The notes under the pieces were generated by a model that was given only the letters and a program-made list of their open reading frames with translations, searched no databases and was not told the DNA's origin. A stretch of DNA of 9,264 bases from Candidatus Woesearchaeota archaeon (lineage in GTDB: Archaea; Nanobdellota; Nanobdellia; Woesearchaeales; GW2011-AR4), in contig JAHWGX010000011.1 of NCBI GenBank assembly GCA_019323655.1, forward strand, positions 1-9,264, written 5' to 3'. Below are positions 1 to 5,642 of this stretch, piece by piece (position 1 is the first letter of the stretch; the number at the start of each line of letters is the position of its first letter). A program made the position numbers and the translations under genes.

Positions 1-9
1 GAAATTCTT

Positions 10-32
10 GCTAACTTAAAGATTAAGTTAGC
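10..32. repeat. perfect inverted repeat (hairpin), 10-bp arms
   Basis: GCTAACTTAA at 10-19 is followed by the three bases AGA and then by TTAAGTTAGC at 23-32, an exact reverse complement. It lies in a non-coding stretch at the left edge. It could be the terminator of a gene ending outside the window, since a T-rich run lies at 66-71, or a protein-binding palindrome. The upstream gene is not visible, so its role is open. Confidence 0.6.
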
Positions 33-129
33 ATGTTGGCTGAAAACCGGCCAAGGCATTTGATATTTTTTGAGAATTTTATGAAACTGATCGGTGGAAA
101 ACTGGTTTTAGTGAGCTCTACTGCTTATA

Positions 130-363
130 ATGGCTAAGGGGCGTCATTCTGGGATTGTAGTATCGGATTGCCATTATGAAGTTGTCCAGACAAAAATCTG
201 CGGGATTTATGTTGACAAAACAACAATTGATTGTCAAGGCATGAGTGGCTTAATGAAAGCAATTGAGGAAGGTAATTTTGTTAGGTACGGTTCTCCTGAG
301 AATGGACCATATGTAAGCAGAGGAAGCTGGCTAAGGGGTATGGGTCTTACCACTTTTTTATAG
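130..363 (+). CDS. hypothetical small protein, 77 aa (weak)
   Basis: This ATG-started frame of 77 codons ends just before the purN promoter. I do not recognise the product. It has no signal peptide, membrane segment or metal-binding cysteine pair; its three cysteines (residues 14, 24 and 35) are not in CxxC form. There is no convincing ribosome-binding site and no TATA element at the distance seen for other starts here. An 18-codon frame (81-137, ATG start) overlaps its first codons, so this may be the remnant of a longer gene broken by a frameshift. It is kept because it is the only open frame over this stretch on either strand, but it may not be expressed. Confidence 0.3.
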   Translation: MAKGRHSGIVVSDCHYEVVQTKICGIYVDKTTIDCQGMSGLMKAIEEGNFVRYGSPENGPYVSRGSWLRGMGLTTFL

Positions 364-380
364 AAGTCGCCACAAAAACC

Positions 381-388
381 TTTATAAA
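381..388 (+). promoter_or_regulatory. TATA box for the purN operon
   Basis: TTTATAAA preceded by AAAAACC is a textbook archaeal BRE/TATA arrangement. Its centre lies about 29 bases before the GTG at 414, so transcription probably begins at or within a few bases of the start codon, giving a leaderless or nearly leaderless message. No Shine-Dalgarno sequence precedes the GTG, which fits. Confidence 0.7.
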
Positions 389-413
389 CTTCCAGCTCTT
401 CTCCTTTTTACCG

Positions 414-1034
414 GTGGTTAGGATTATTAATATTGGGGTGCTAGCATCTACAAAAGCGACTGATTTGCAGGCAATAATTGATGCTGTAGAAAAGAAGCAG
501 TTAAATGCCCAGATTAAGGTTCTGATTTCTGACAAGAAAGATGCTTATGCGCTTGAAAGGGCTGAAAAGCACGGCATAAAATCTATATTTCTTGACCCCC
601 AAGGCAAGGGAAAGGAAGAATATGACAAGGAAATTGACAGGATTTTGCAGGAAGAAAAAGTTGAGCTTGTGCTGCTGGTTGGATATATGAAAATAATAAG
701 CCCCTGGTTCGTGAATAAATGGCTTAACAAGGTTATGAACATACACCCAAGCTTATTGCCTGCCTATGCAGGAGGGATGGACTTAAATGTGCATGAGGAA
801 GTTTTGAAACGCGGTTGCAAGATAACCGGATGCAGCCTTATATTTATTGATGAAGGCGCAGATACAGGCCCGATAATACTGCAAAAAGCTGTGGAAGTTA
901 AAGATGATGACACAGCTGAAACACTAAAAGAAAAAGTCCAGAAAGCAGAGCAGGAAATTTTAATTGGGGGAATAAGGCTTTTTGCAGAAGGAAAATTAAA
1001 AGTAGATGGAAAAAGGGCAAAAATTCTGGAGTAG
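414..1034 (+). CDS. purN: phosphoribosylglycinamide formyltransferase (GART)
   Basis: Transfers the formyl group of 10-formyl-tetrahydrofolate to GAR, the third step of de novo purine synthesis, in the cytoplasm. The 206-residue product has the family's normal length and order. A Rossmann start (residues 4-22) ends in a phosphate-loop variant, A-T-D where enterobacterial enzymes have G-S-N. Next come MNIHPSLLP (108-116), carrying the catalytic Asn109 and His111, and DEGADTGPII (146-155), carrying the catalytic Asp150. The GTG start at 414 is chosen because it begins the first beta strand directly and sits about 29 bases after a TATA box. It is followed 12 bases later by purH, the other folate-dependent transformylase, so the two are very likely one transcript. 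Many archaea use formate-dependent PurT here instead, so a folate-type enzyme is of some note. Identity is secure. Confidence 0.95.
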   Translation: MVRIINIGVLASTKATDLQAIIDAVEKKQLNAQIKVLISDKKDAYALERAEKHGIKSIFLDPQGKGKEEYDKEIDRILQEEKVELVLLVGYMKIISPWFVNKWLNKVMNIHPSLLPAYAGGMDLNVHEEVLKRGCKITGCSLIFIDEGADTGPIILQKAVEVKDDDTAETLKEKVQKAEQEILIGGIRLFAEGKLKVDGKRAKILE

Positions 1035-1046
1035 GGTTTAATCGAA

Positions 1047-2579
1047 ATGAAAACAGCCTTAATTTCAGTGTCAAACAAGGAAGGGATTGCTGAGTTCGCT
1101 AAAGGCCTGAGCAAATCGGGAATAAAAATATTGTCTACAGGAGGAACTGCAAAACTGCTGGAAAAAAATAATATTCCTGTAACACTGGTTTCTGAATACA
1201 CTGGAAGCAAAGAAATCCTTGATGGAAGGGTAAAGACCTTACATCCGAAAATTCATGCCGGCATATTGGCTGTAAGAAAAAACAAAGAGCATATGGAAGA
1301 GCTAAAGAAAAACAAAATTGAGCCAATAGACATTGTTGTTGTAAATCTTTATCCTTTTGAAGAAACTGTGGCAAAGAATGCAGGCTTTGAGGAGGCCATT
1401 GAAAATATTGACGTTGGAGGGCCTTCTATGGCAAGGGCTGCTGCTAAAAATTTTGAGGATGTTGCTGTAATTGTGGACCCTAATGATTACAAATCAGTTT
1501 TGGATGAGATAAAAAAAGGAAAAGTAAGCGCGGATTTAAAATCTGAATTGGCATTAAAGGCTTTTGAGCATACTGCAAGATACGATACAATAATAAACCA
1601 GTATTTTAATGAAAAGTTCGGAAAAAAATTTCCCGGTGTAATGAACCTTACATTCAAAAAAGTTCAGGATTTAAGGTATGGCGAAAACCCCCATCAAAAG
1701 GCAGCTTTTTATGCTGATCCGTTTATTTATGAAAATTCTGTCGGAACAATAAAACAGCTTCATGGGAAAGAGCTTTCCTTCAACAACATTCTTGACATAG
1801 AAAATGCTTTTGAGCTTGTTAAAACCTTTGAGCAGCCAGCAGCAACTGTTGTAAAGCATACTAACCCGGCTGGCTGCGCAGTTGCAAACACAATAGACGA
1901 GGCTTTCAAAAAAGCCTATGATGCTGATTCCCTGTCGGCTTTTGGAGGAGTCGTGGCTTTAAACAGGAACTGCACAGAGGAAATTGCAAAAATGATAAAG
2001 CCTGTATTCATGGAAGTTGTTATATGCCCAAAATTCGAAAAAAATGCCTTGAAGATTCTTATGGAAAAGAAAAATATAAGGCTGCTTGAAGCTGGAGGGG
2101 TAAAAACTGCAGAGAAAGGCTACGACATGAGGAAAGTTGTGGGCGGCCTTCTTGTGCAGTCAAGAGAGTCCCCTGCAAGACTATTGGAGAGCAAAAAGCT
2201 TAAAGTAGTGAGCAAGAGGAAGCCGACTGAGGAAGAGATAATGCAGATGAAGTTTGCATTTAATGTGGCATGGCATGTTAAATCCAATTCAATAGTTTTT
2301 GTAAAAGATAATGTTACTGTAGGGATAGGGGCCGGTCAGATGTCAAGGGTTGACGCTGTAAAAATCGCTGCAAGAAAAGCAGGGGATAAGGCAAAAGGGG
2401 CTGTTATGTCGTCTGATGCATTTTTCCCGTTTAGGGATGGAATAGACGAGGCTGCAAAAGCCGGGATCAGCGCAGTAATACACCCCGGCGGCTCAATAAG
2501 GGACAATGAGGTAATAGACGCAGCAAACGAGCACAACATGGCAATGGTTTTTACCGGGATAAGGCTGTTTTGGCATTGA
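1047..2579 (+). CDS. purH: bifunctional AICAR transformylase/IMP cyclohydrolase
   Basis: Catalyses the last two steps of IMP synthesis. The N-terminal MGS-like cyclohydrolase domain covers about residues 1-150, with ISVSNKEG near the start, STGGTAK, GRVKTLHPKIHAGIL and DVGGPSMARAAAKN. The C-terminal transformylase domain covers about 150-510, with RYGENPHQ (210-217) and KHTNPAGC, whose Lys270-His271 is the catalytic pair. At 510 residues it is full length, with no frameshift. The ATG start lies 12 bases after the purN stop. The extreme C-terminus reads GIRLFWH where most homologues end in a G-x-R-H-F-x-H pattern, so two usually conserved positions differ. The final 42 bases of the gene are repeated exactly 101 bases downstream. 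Archaea often use separate PurP and PurO instead, so this fused enzyme suggests acquisition from bacteria; that origin is inference. Confidence 0.95.
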   Translation: MKTALISVSNKEGIAEFAKGLSKSGIKILSTGGTAKLLEKNNIPVTLVSEYTGSKEILDGRVKTLHPKIHAGILAVRKNKEHMEELKKNKIEPIDIVVVNLYPFEETVAKNAGFEEAIENIDVGGPSMARAAAKNFEDVAVIVDPNDYKSVLDEIKKGKVSADLKSELALKAFEHTARYDTIINQYFNEKFGKKFPGVMNLTFKKVQDLRYGENPHQKAAFYADPFIYENSVGTIKQLHGKELSFNNILDIENAFELVKTFEQPAATVVKHTNPAGCAVANTIDEAFKKAYDADSLSAFGGVVALNRNCTEEIAKMIKPVFMEVVICPKFEKNALKILMEKKNIRLLEAGGVKTAEKGYDMRKVVGGLLVQSRESPARLLESKKLKVVSKRKPTEEEIMQMKFAFNVAWHVKSNSIVFVKDNVTVGIGAGQMSRVDAVKIAARKAGDKAKGAVMSSDAFFPFRDGIDEAAKAGISAVIHPGGSIRDNEVIDAANEHNMAMVFTGIRLFWH

Positions 2580-2580
2580 A
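2538..2580 (+). repeat. 43-bp exact direct repeat, copy 1 (end of purH)
   Basis: Positions 2538-2580 are identical to 2639-2681, an offset of 101 bases. Flanking bases differ on both sides (C against G before, T against A after), so the repeat is exactly 43 bp. This copy encodes the last 13 residues and stop codon of PurH. Confidence 0.95.
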
Positions 2581-2638
2581 TTTGCGTTTAGCAAATTCCA
2601 CGTTTTTTCCCAGGTTTTTTGCGTAAGCAAAAAAGCTG
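2581..2638 (+). repeat. 58-bp spacer with two GC-core hairpins
   Basis: The spacer between the two 43-bp copies contains TTTGC-gttta-GCAAA at 2581-2595 and a longer perfect hairpin, TTTTTTGC-gtaa-GCAAAAAA, at 2615-2634. Both share a TTTGCGT...GCAAA core. The second has terminator-like or small-insertion-like geometry with 8-bp arms. No coding potential is seen. Confidence 0.75.
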
Positions 2639-2681
2639 ATGGCAATGGTTTTTACCGGGATAAGGCTGTTTTGGCATTGAA
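2639..2681 (+). repeat. 43-bp exact direct repeat, copy 2 (purH remnant)
   Basis: This second copy of the purH 3' end is detached from its gene. It keeps the TGA, which is followed after two bases by the ATG of the next gene at 2683. In the ancestral arrangement the membrane microprotein gene probably followed purH directly, and the 101 bp containing this repeat unit were added later. An assembly artefact is the alternative. Confidence 0.95.
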
Positions 2682-2682
2682 A

Positions 2683-2910
2683 ATGAAAAAAAGAGACTGG
2701 AAAAAGTTTTTTTTACTAAGCTGGAAGAACTTGGGGATAGCCATTATTACATGGTTTGCGGCAGTAATTCTGCATAATGCCTTTTACGCTTTGTTTGGAT
2801 TTGAAGAAGCAATATTTTTTATTATTGCTGCATTTATAATACCCTTATACCTGATAATTTCAATAATTTATACTGCTTACATAAAAATAAAAATAAGGGA
2901 GGGCAAATAA
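2683..2910 (+). CDS. small two-helix membrane protein, unknown function
   Basis: A 75-residue product beginning with a lysine-rich stretch (residues 2-8), followed by two hydrophobic segments at about 14-33 and 40-66 and a basic tail ending IKIREGK. This predicts a hairpin integral membrane protein with both ends in the cytoplasm. The frame could be extended upstream to a TTG at 2671, but those codons lie inside the duplicated purH end. ATG 2683, three bases after the pseudo-copy's stop codon, is the better start. It ends one base before the ferredoxin ATG, so the two are translationally coupled. I do not recognise the family. Its place between purine genes and a ferredoxin gives no firm hint of function. 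Confidence 0.75.
   Translation: MKKRDWKKFFLLSWKNLGIAIITWFAAVILHNAFYALFGFEEAIFFIIAAFIIPLYLIISIIYTAYIKIKIREGK
2897..2903 (+). promoter_or_regulatory. Shine-Dalgarno for the ferredoxin gene
   Basis: GGGAGGG lies within the last codons of the upstream membrane-protein gene, with its GGAGG core about 9 bases before ATG 2912. It is one of the few strong ribosome-binding sites in the window and marks the ferredoxin as an internal operon gene, in contrast to the leaderless first genes. Confidence 0.7.
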
Positions 2911-2911
2911 G

Positions 2912-3160
2912 ATGTATAAACTACAGCATGACAGAGACAATTGCATAGGCTGCGGTGCCTGCGAAGCGGTTGCACCTGATTTTTTCGGGATGGAGGAGGA
3001 CGGCAAGTCTAAGCTTAAAGGCGGAAAAAAAGTTGACAATGAGTTGTATGAGAAGGATATCAGTGAAAAAGATTTGCAGGTGAATAAGGACGCTGCTGAT
3101 TCGTGCCCTGTGAATGTTATTCATATAATTAAGAATGATACTAAAGAGAAGATTATTTAA
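2912..3160 (+). CDS. single-cluster ferredoxin, archaeal type
   Basis: An 82-residue cytoplasmic electron carrier. CIGCGAC places Cys11, Cys14 and Cys17, and the SCPVNVI motif supplies Cys65, the ligand set for one [4Fe-4S] cluster in the pattern CxxCxxC...CP. There is no second four-cysteine set, so it belongs with the monocluster ferredoxins known from archaea such as Pyrococcus and from thermophilic bacteria. The 48 residues between Cys17 and Cys65 are acidic and lysine-rich (about 28-60), longer than a minimal ferredoxin and typical of the monocluster form. The start is fixed by a strong Shine-Dalgarno and by one-base spacing from the upstream stop. Neither purine enzyme upstream needs electrons, so its partner is elsewhere; IspH, encoded at 3921, is one candidate. 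Confidence 0.9.
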   Translation: MYKLQHDRDNCIGCGACEAVAPDFFGMEEDGKSKLKGGKKVDNELYEKDISEKDLQVNKDAADSCPVNVIHIIKNDTKEKII

Positions 3161-3189
3161 TTTTGTTGGAGAAAAATAAAAAAGCCACT

Positions 3190-3215
3190 AAGAAATAATA
3201 CTATTTCTATTTTTT
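3190..3215 (+). terminator. probable terminator of the purN-ferredoxin operon
   Basis: AGAAATA at 3190-3196 pairs perfectly with TATTTCT at 3201-3207 across the loop ATAC, followed directly by A and a run of six T. It stands about 30 bases after the ferredoxin stop. Archaeal termination depends mainly on oligo-T, which is present. Confidence 0.5.
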
Positions 3216-3289
3216 ATTTCCAATTATATGTTAAGTAAGGTCATAAAGTATACGCTTTAAAAAAAGCTTGACAAATAAAAATAATTCCG

Positions 3290-3480
3290 CTGCCTTCGGC
3301 AACAAAAAATAGTCTCGGCAAAAATTGTCTGAGAGGAAAGCGGGCGAGAGCATCTGCTTAAGCGAGCTCTCGCAATTCACTAATTTTTGCCTCGGATTAA
3401 TTGCAATTAGTAGGCGAGCCTGAGCGCTATGGCAGAAAAGCGAAGGCGAGCACTAGATGTTGCGAGCGTTAGCGAGCATA
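3290..3480. ncRNA. candidate structured RNA / intergenic GC-rich element
   Basis: No gene covers 3161-3575, and this block is visibly richer in G and C than its surroundings. It contains GGCAAAAATT (3317-3326) complementary to AATTTTTGCC (3382-3391), enclosing an exact 8-bp stem GCGAGAGC (3344-3351) with GCTCTCGC (3366-3373). A competing 7-bp stem, ACTAATT (3379-3385) with AATTAGT (3405-3411), could not form at the same time as the outer stem. There is a small TGCC-ttc-GGCA hairpin at 3291-3301 and a TAATTGCAATTA palindrome at 3398-3409. GCGAGC occurs five times (3362, 3414, 3446, 3462, 3472). It matches no RNA family I know. Strand and ends are unknown, and it may be a genome repeat rather than a transcript. 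Confidence 0.45.
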
Positions 3481-3545
3481 TTGAAATTCAATTTAAAGAA
3501 TAACAAAATGTAACCTTGGGAAGTTTACTTTACATTATAAAAACC

Positions 3546-3553
3546 TTAATAAA
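3546..3553 (+). promoter_or_regulatory. TATA-like box for the zinc-ribbon gene
   Basis: TTAATAAA is centred 26-27 bases before ATG 3576, giving a leaderless transcript that starts at the ATG. This spacing is the main reason for preferring ATG 3576 over the in-frame TTG at 3516. A second TTATAAAA lies just upstream near 3535. Confidence 0.5.
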
Positions 3554-3575
3554 CCGAATAAAGCTACACCGGGCC

Positions 3576-3779
3576 ATGGAAAATAAAAAATGCCCTGAAT
3601 GCGGTTCAGGGAACATAAAAATAATTGGTTATGCCGGAATTAAATGCATTTTGTGCGGTAATTGCGGCTATGATGAAAGCAGGCAGTATGAGGTTTATCC
3701 TGAAGAAAAAAAGCCGCAGAAAGAGAAAAGCAGGTATACGCCATATAAGGCAGGGGGCTTTGGAAGGGGCAGGAAGTAA
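3576..3779 (+). CDS. zinc-ribbon microprotein
   Basis: A 67-residue product. CPEC near residues 6-9 and CILCGNC near 24-30 form a treble-cysteine zinc ribbon resembling those of archaeal transcription and ribosome-associated small proteins. The rest is charged and low in complexity: a lysine/glutamate stretch, then a basic tail with TPYKAGGFGRGRK that looks suited to nucleic-acid binding. The frame is open to a TTG at 3516, but that would add a 20-residue hydrophobic and basic stretch with no family precedent, while ATG 3576 sits at the leaderless distance from a TATA-like element. A role in RNA or DNA binding is inference; no specific family is assigned. Confidence 0.75.
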   Translation: MENKKCPECGSGNIKIIGYAGIKCILCGNCGYDESRQYEVYPEEKKPQKEKSRYTPYKAGGFGRGRK

Positions 3780-3784
3780 GAAGC

Positions 3785-3810
3785 TTGTTACAATAAACTA
3801 ATTGCAACAA
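3785..3810 (+). terminator. weak hairpin after the zinc-ribbon gene
   Basis: TTGTTACAA (3785-3793) pairs with TTGCAACAA (3802-3810) at eight of nine positions across an 8-base loop, five bases after the stop codon. There is no clean T-run after it, so terminator function is only suggested by position. Confidence 0.3.
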
Positions 3811-3891
3811 TGAAAATTTATTAACTAAATAAAATTATGATAGAAAATCCAATAATAACAAATAATTGAAACTAAAACAATAAGAATAAGG

Positions 3892-3899
3892 TTAATAAT
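3892..3899 (+). promoter_or_regulatory. TATA-like box for ispH
   Basis: TTAATAAT is centred about 25 bases before ATG 3921 in an A/T-only stretch, consistent with a leaderless ispH message. The composition makes other placements possible. Confidence 0.4.
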
Positions 3900-3920
3900 A
3901 AAAAATAAAATAATTGAAAA

Positions 3921-4841
3921 ATGGAAATAATGAAGGCAAAGCATGCGGGCTTCTGTTTTGGGGTCAAAAGGGCAATAGAGATAGCAGAGGAAACTGCAGC
4001 AAAAAACAAGAAAGTTTATGTTTACGGCCAGCTGGTGCATAATGAAAGGGTTATTGAGGAATTGCAGAAAAAGGGAGTGGTTTTTGCAGAAGATATTGAT
4101 GAAATCCCTGACAATGCTGTCACGGTTTTAAGGGCGCATGGGGAGCCCGGAACAACTTACAGGAAACTTGGGGAAAAAGGAATTACCGGGGAGAAGCTTA
4201 AAGACGCAACATGCCCATTAGTAACTTTAGCCCATAATGTTGCAATTAAACTGAAAAACAACGGGTATGATGTGATTGTATTTGGCAAGAAAAACCATCC
4301 TGAAGCTGTCGGAATAAGCTATTGTATAAAAGGAAAAGGCACACTCATAATTGAATCCCCGGATGATGCATCTTCTGTTGCTGATTACATAAAAAAAAAT
4401 AATTTGAAGAAAGCGGCTATAATCTCTCAAACGACAATGTCTGTAAGCGGCTATAAGATGCTGATAGAAAGAATCAATAATCTGCCAAATAAAAAATTTG
4501 AGCAGCTTCATTTAAATCTTAAAGATATGGAAAAGGATTTTGTTTTTGTGGATACAATATGCAATCCTACAAAGCAGCGGCAGTCTGATACAGAGGAAAT
4601 TGCGAAAAAGGCAGATGTAATGATAGTCATTGGAGGCAAAAATTCAAGCAACTCAAAGGAACTGGCTGCAAAAAGCAGGGAACTGAATGTTAAAACTTAT
4701 TTTATACAATCAGCAAAGCAGCTGAAAAAGGAATGGCTTAAAAATAAGAGCAGGATTGGAGTAACTGCAGGAGCTTCAACTCCTGATATCACCATTAATG
4801 AAGTTATTGATAAGATAAAGAAAATAGCAAGGAGTCAATAA
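3921..4841 (+). CDS. ispH: 4-hydroxy-3-methylbut-2-enyl diphosphate reductase (HDR, LytB)
   Basis: The last enzyme of the MEP isoprenoid pathway: it reduces HMBPP to IPP and DMAPP using a [4Fe-4S] centre fed by ferredoxin or flavodoxin. The 306-residue product is full length. Cluster ligands are Cys12 (HAGFCFGV), Cys98 (DATCPLV) and Cys214 (DTICNPT). Substrate-binding residues match the family: His40 in GQLVHN, His73 in RAHGEPG, His126 and Glu128 in NHPEAVG, SQTTMS, the S-S-N of KNSSNSKEL, and TAGASTPD near the C-terminus. ATG 3921 is preferred over ATG 3930 because it puts the first cysteine at residue 12, as in the E. coli enzyme. It appears monocistronic. Most archaea make isoprenoids by mevalonate routes, so this gene beside archaeal S15 is unexpected. 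No other MEP gene lies in the window. Confidence 0.95.
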   Translation: MEIMKAKHAGFCFGVKRAIEIAEETAAKNKKVYVYGQLVHNERVIEELQKKGVVFAEDIDEIPDNAVTVLRAHGEPGTTYRKLGEKGITGEKLKDATCPLVTLAHNVAIKLKNNGYDVIVFGKKNHPEAVGISYCIKGKGTLIIESPDDASSVADYIKKNNLKKAAIISQTTMSVSGYKMLIERINNLPNKKFEQLHLNLKDMEKDFVFVDTICNPTKQRQSDTEEIAKKADVMIVIGGKNSSNSKELAAKSRELNVKTYFIQSAKQLKKEWLKNKSRIGVTAGASTPDITINEVIDKIKKIARSQ

Positions 4842-4905
4842 AACTAAGGGCAATCAAAAATAAATTTAATCAAAAAAGAAAAGGGTATAGTCCCAAAATA
4901 AATTT

Positions 4906-4919
4906 CCATCTAAAGATGG
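4906..4919 (-). repeat. hairpin resembling an IS200/IS605-type right end
   Basis: On the minus strand, GAGAAACTC precedes CCATC-TTTA-GATGG. A CTTTAG loop between short C/G arms just after a GAGAAAC- or GAAGC-like stretch is the pattern commonly seen at the tnpB-distal end of IS200/IS605-family elements. The stem here is only 5 bp and no transposase is present, so at most it is a solo remnant. It could equally be a simple terminator for the minus-strand genes ending here. Confidence 0.3.
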
Positions 4920-4926
4920 GAGTTTC

Positions 4927-5025
4927 TCACGCAGCTATCAATTCTAAGCTTTTTCCTCCATTTTTCTTTACGACTTCTTTTTTAAGTAGCCTAATAAGCC
5001 TATCATTAAAATCTGAATTACTCAT
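4927..5025 (-). CDS. small 32-aa ORF downstream of the WYL gene
   Basis: The ATG at 5025 lies one base after the stop codon of the WYL-domain gene (TAA-A-ATG), a spacing typical of coupled genes. The product begins MSNSDFNDRLIRLL, continues with a lysine-rich stretch (KKEVVKKNGGK) and ends LELIAA. It could be a genuine microprotein or the remnant of a longer C-terminal piece of the WYL protein. I recognise no family. Support is its position and start codon only. Confidence 0.4.
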   Translation of the reverse strand: MSNSDFNDRLIRLLKKEVVKKNGGKSLELIAA

Positions 5026-5026
5026 T

Positions 5027-5530
5027 TTAATATCTATTTTTGTCAAAATTATGGGGTATTTTGTAATTTTTATCAGTTAGTTTTGCAGTAACAATCCTGC
5101 TTGTCCTGAACTTCCTCATAGCTTTTCTGAGATGGCAGTAGCCAATAACGTATTTCCTTGCTTTATGATAAACATCAATCTCCCTTTTCCTTGTTTCAGC
5201 AGAAGCCATGTCAAAATAGCCAATTTCAACTGTTTTTTGATTATTAAAAGCGTTTTCAATCTTTCTGTAAACTGATTCATTAATCTCATTATTGAATGTA
5301 TCATATCTCCTTCTTAACACTGTTTTCTTAGTTTTCTCGCTTTCTTCTTTTGGAAGCAATTTCTCAATTTTTTTTATTATTGGTTTTAGTCCTTTCCTGT
5401 CAGCAATTTTTTCATCATAATGGTCTAATTCCCAGTCATCTGAAGGATTTACGATTAAGCCTTCATCAAATGCTTTTAATATTTGGTATATCTGTTTCGC
5501 TTCTTTTACCAAGAGCTTTAATTCAACCAT
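5027..5530 (-). CDS. WYL-domain protein without an HTH
   Basis: A 167-residue protein. Residues 88-150 match the WYL ligand-binding fold: IENAFNNQKTVEIGYFD, a strand with ETRKREIDVY (112-121), then RKYVIGYCHLR (125-135) and KFRTSRI (140-146), the counterpart of the RWYLVGYCHLR...FRLDRI signature. The W of the naming triplet is K here. Known WYL proteins usually carry an N-terminal winged HTH and act as transcription regulators that sense nucleic acid or nucleotide ligands, often in phage-defence and CRISPR neighbourhoods. Here residues 1-85 are helical and charged (VKEAKQIYQIL, KPIIKKIEKLLPKEE) with no evident HTH, so DNA binding may depend on a partner. The C-terminal WCX extension is also absent. 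It follows the Bro-N gene on the same strand after a 112-base gap. Family confident, role unknown. Confidence 0.8.
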   Translation of the reverse strand: MVELKLLVKEAKQIYQILKAFDEGLIVNPSDDWELDHYDEKIADRKGLKPIIKKIEKLLPKEESEKTKKTVLRRRYDTFNNEINESVYRKIENAFNNQKTVEIGYFDMASAETRKREIDVYHKARKYVIGYCHLRKAMRKFRTSRIVTAKLTDKNYKIPHNFDKNRY

Positions 5531-5642
5531 TTTACTTTTTGGGAATTTTTTTTGTAAATTTAAGTTCTTTAAGTTAATTCCCAGATATCTTCCAGCAGTA
5601 GTGCCAAGCGTCCGATATAACCTGGCATTTCAAATTGCTTCT

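Noticed and set aside
81..137. 18-codon plus-strand ORF overlapping the start of the 130-363 ORF
   Set aside because: Too short, with no ribosome-binding site or promoter spacing. It is mentioned only as a possible sign of a broken gene.
764..1210. Long minus-strand ORF (148 codons) antisense to purN/purH
   Set aside because: It lies wholly across two confidently identified plus-strand genes, and its translation is serine- and phenylalanine-rich, as expected of an antisense shadow. The other overlapping frames opposite purN, purH, ispH and rps15 were dismissed for the same reason.
3331..3440. GAGAGGAAAGCGGGC and GGCAGAAAAGCG resemble conserved segments of RNase P RNA
   Set aside because: The P4 pairing strands are not complementary, the specificity-domain motifs are missing and the distance between segments is far too short, so the resemblance is probably chance.
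5569..5628. 19-codon minus-strand frame (MPGYIGRLALLLEDIWELT), open back into the Bro-N 3' end in another frame
   Set aside because: It might suggest a frameshifted C-terminal extension, but the Bro-N frame already ends with the family's usual NYL...basic tail, and the extra peptide has no known counterpart.
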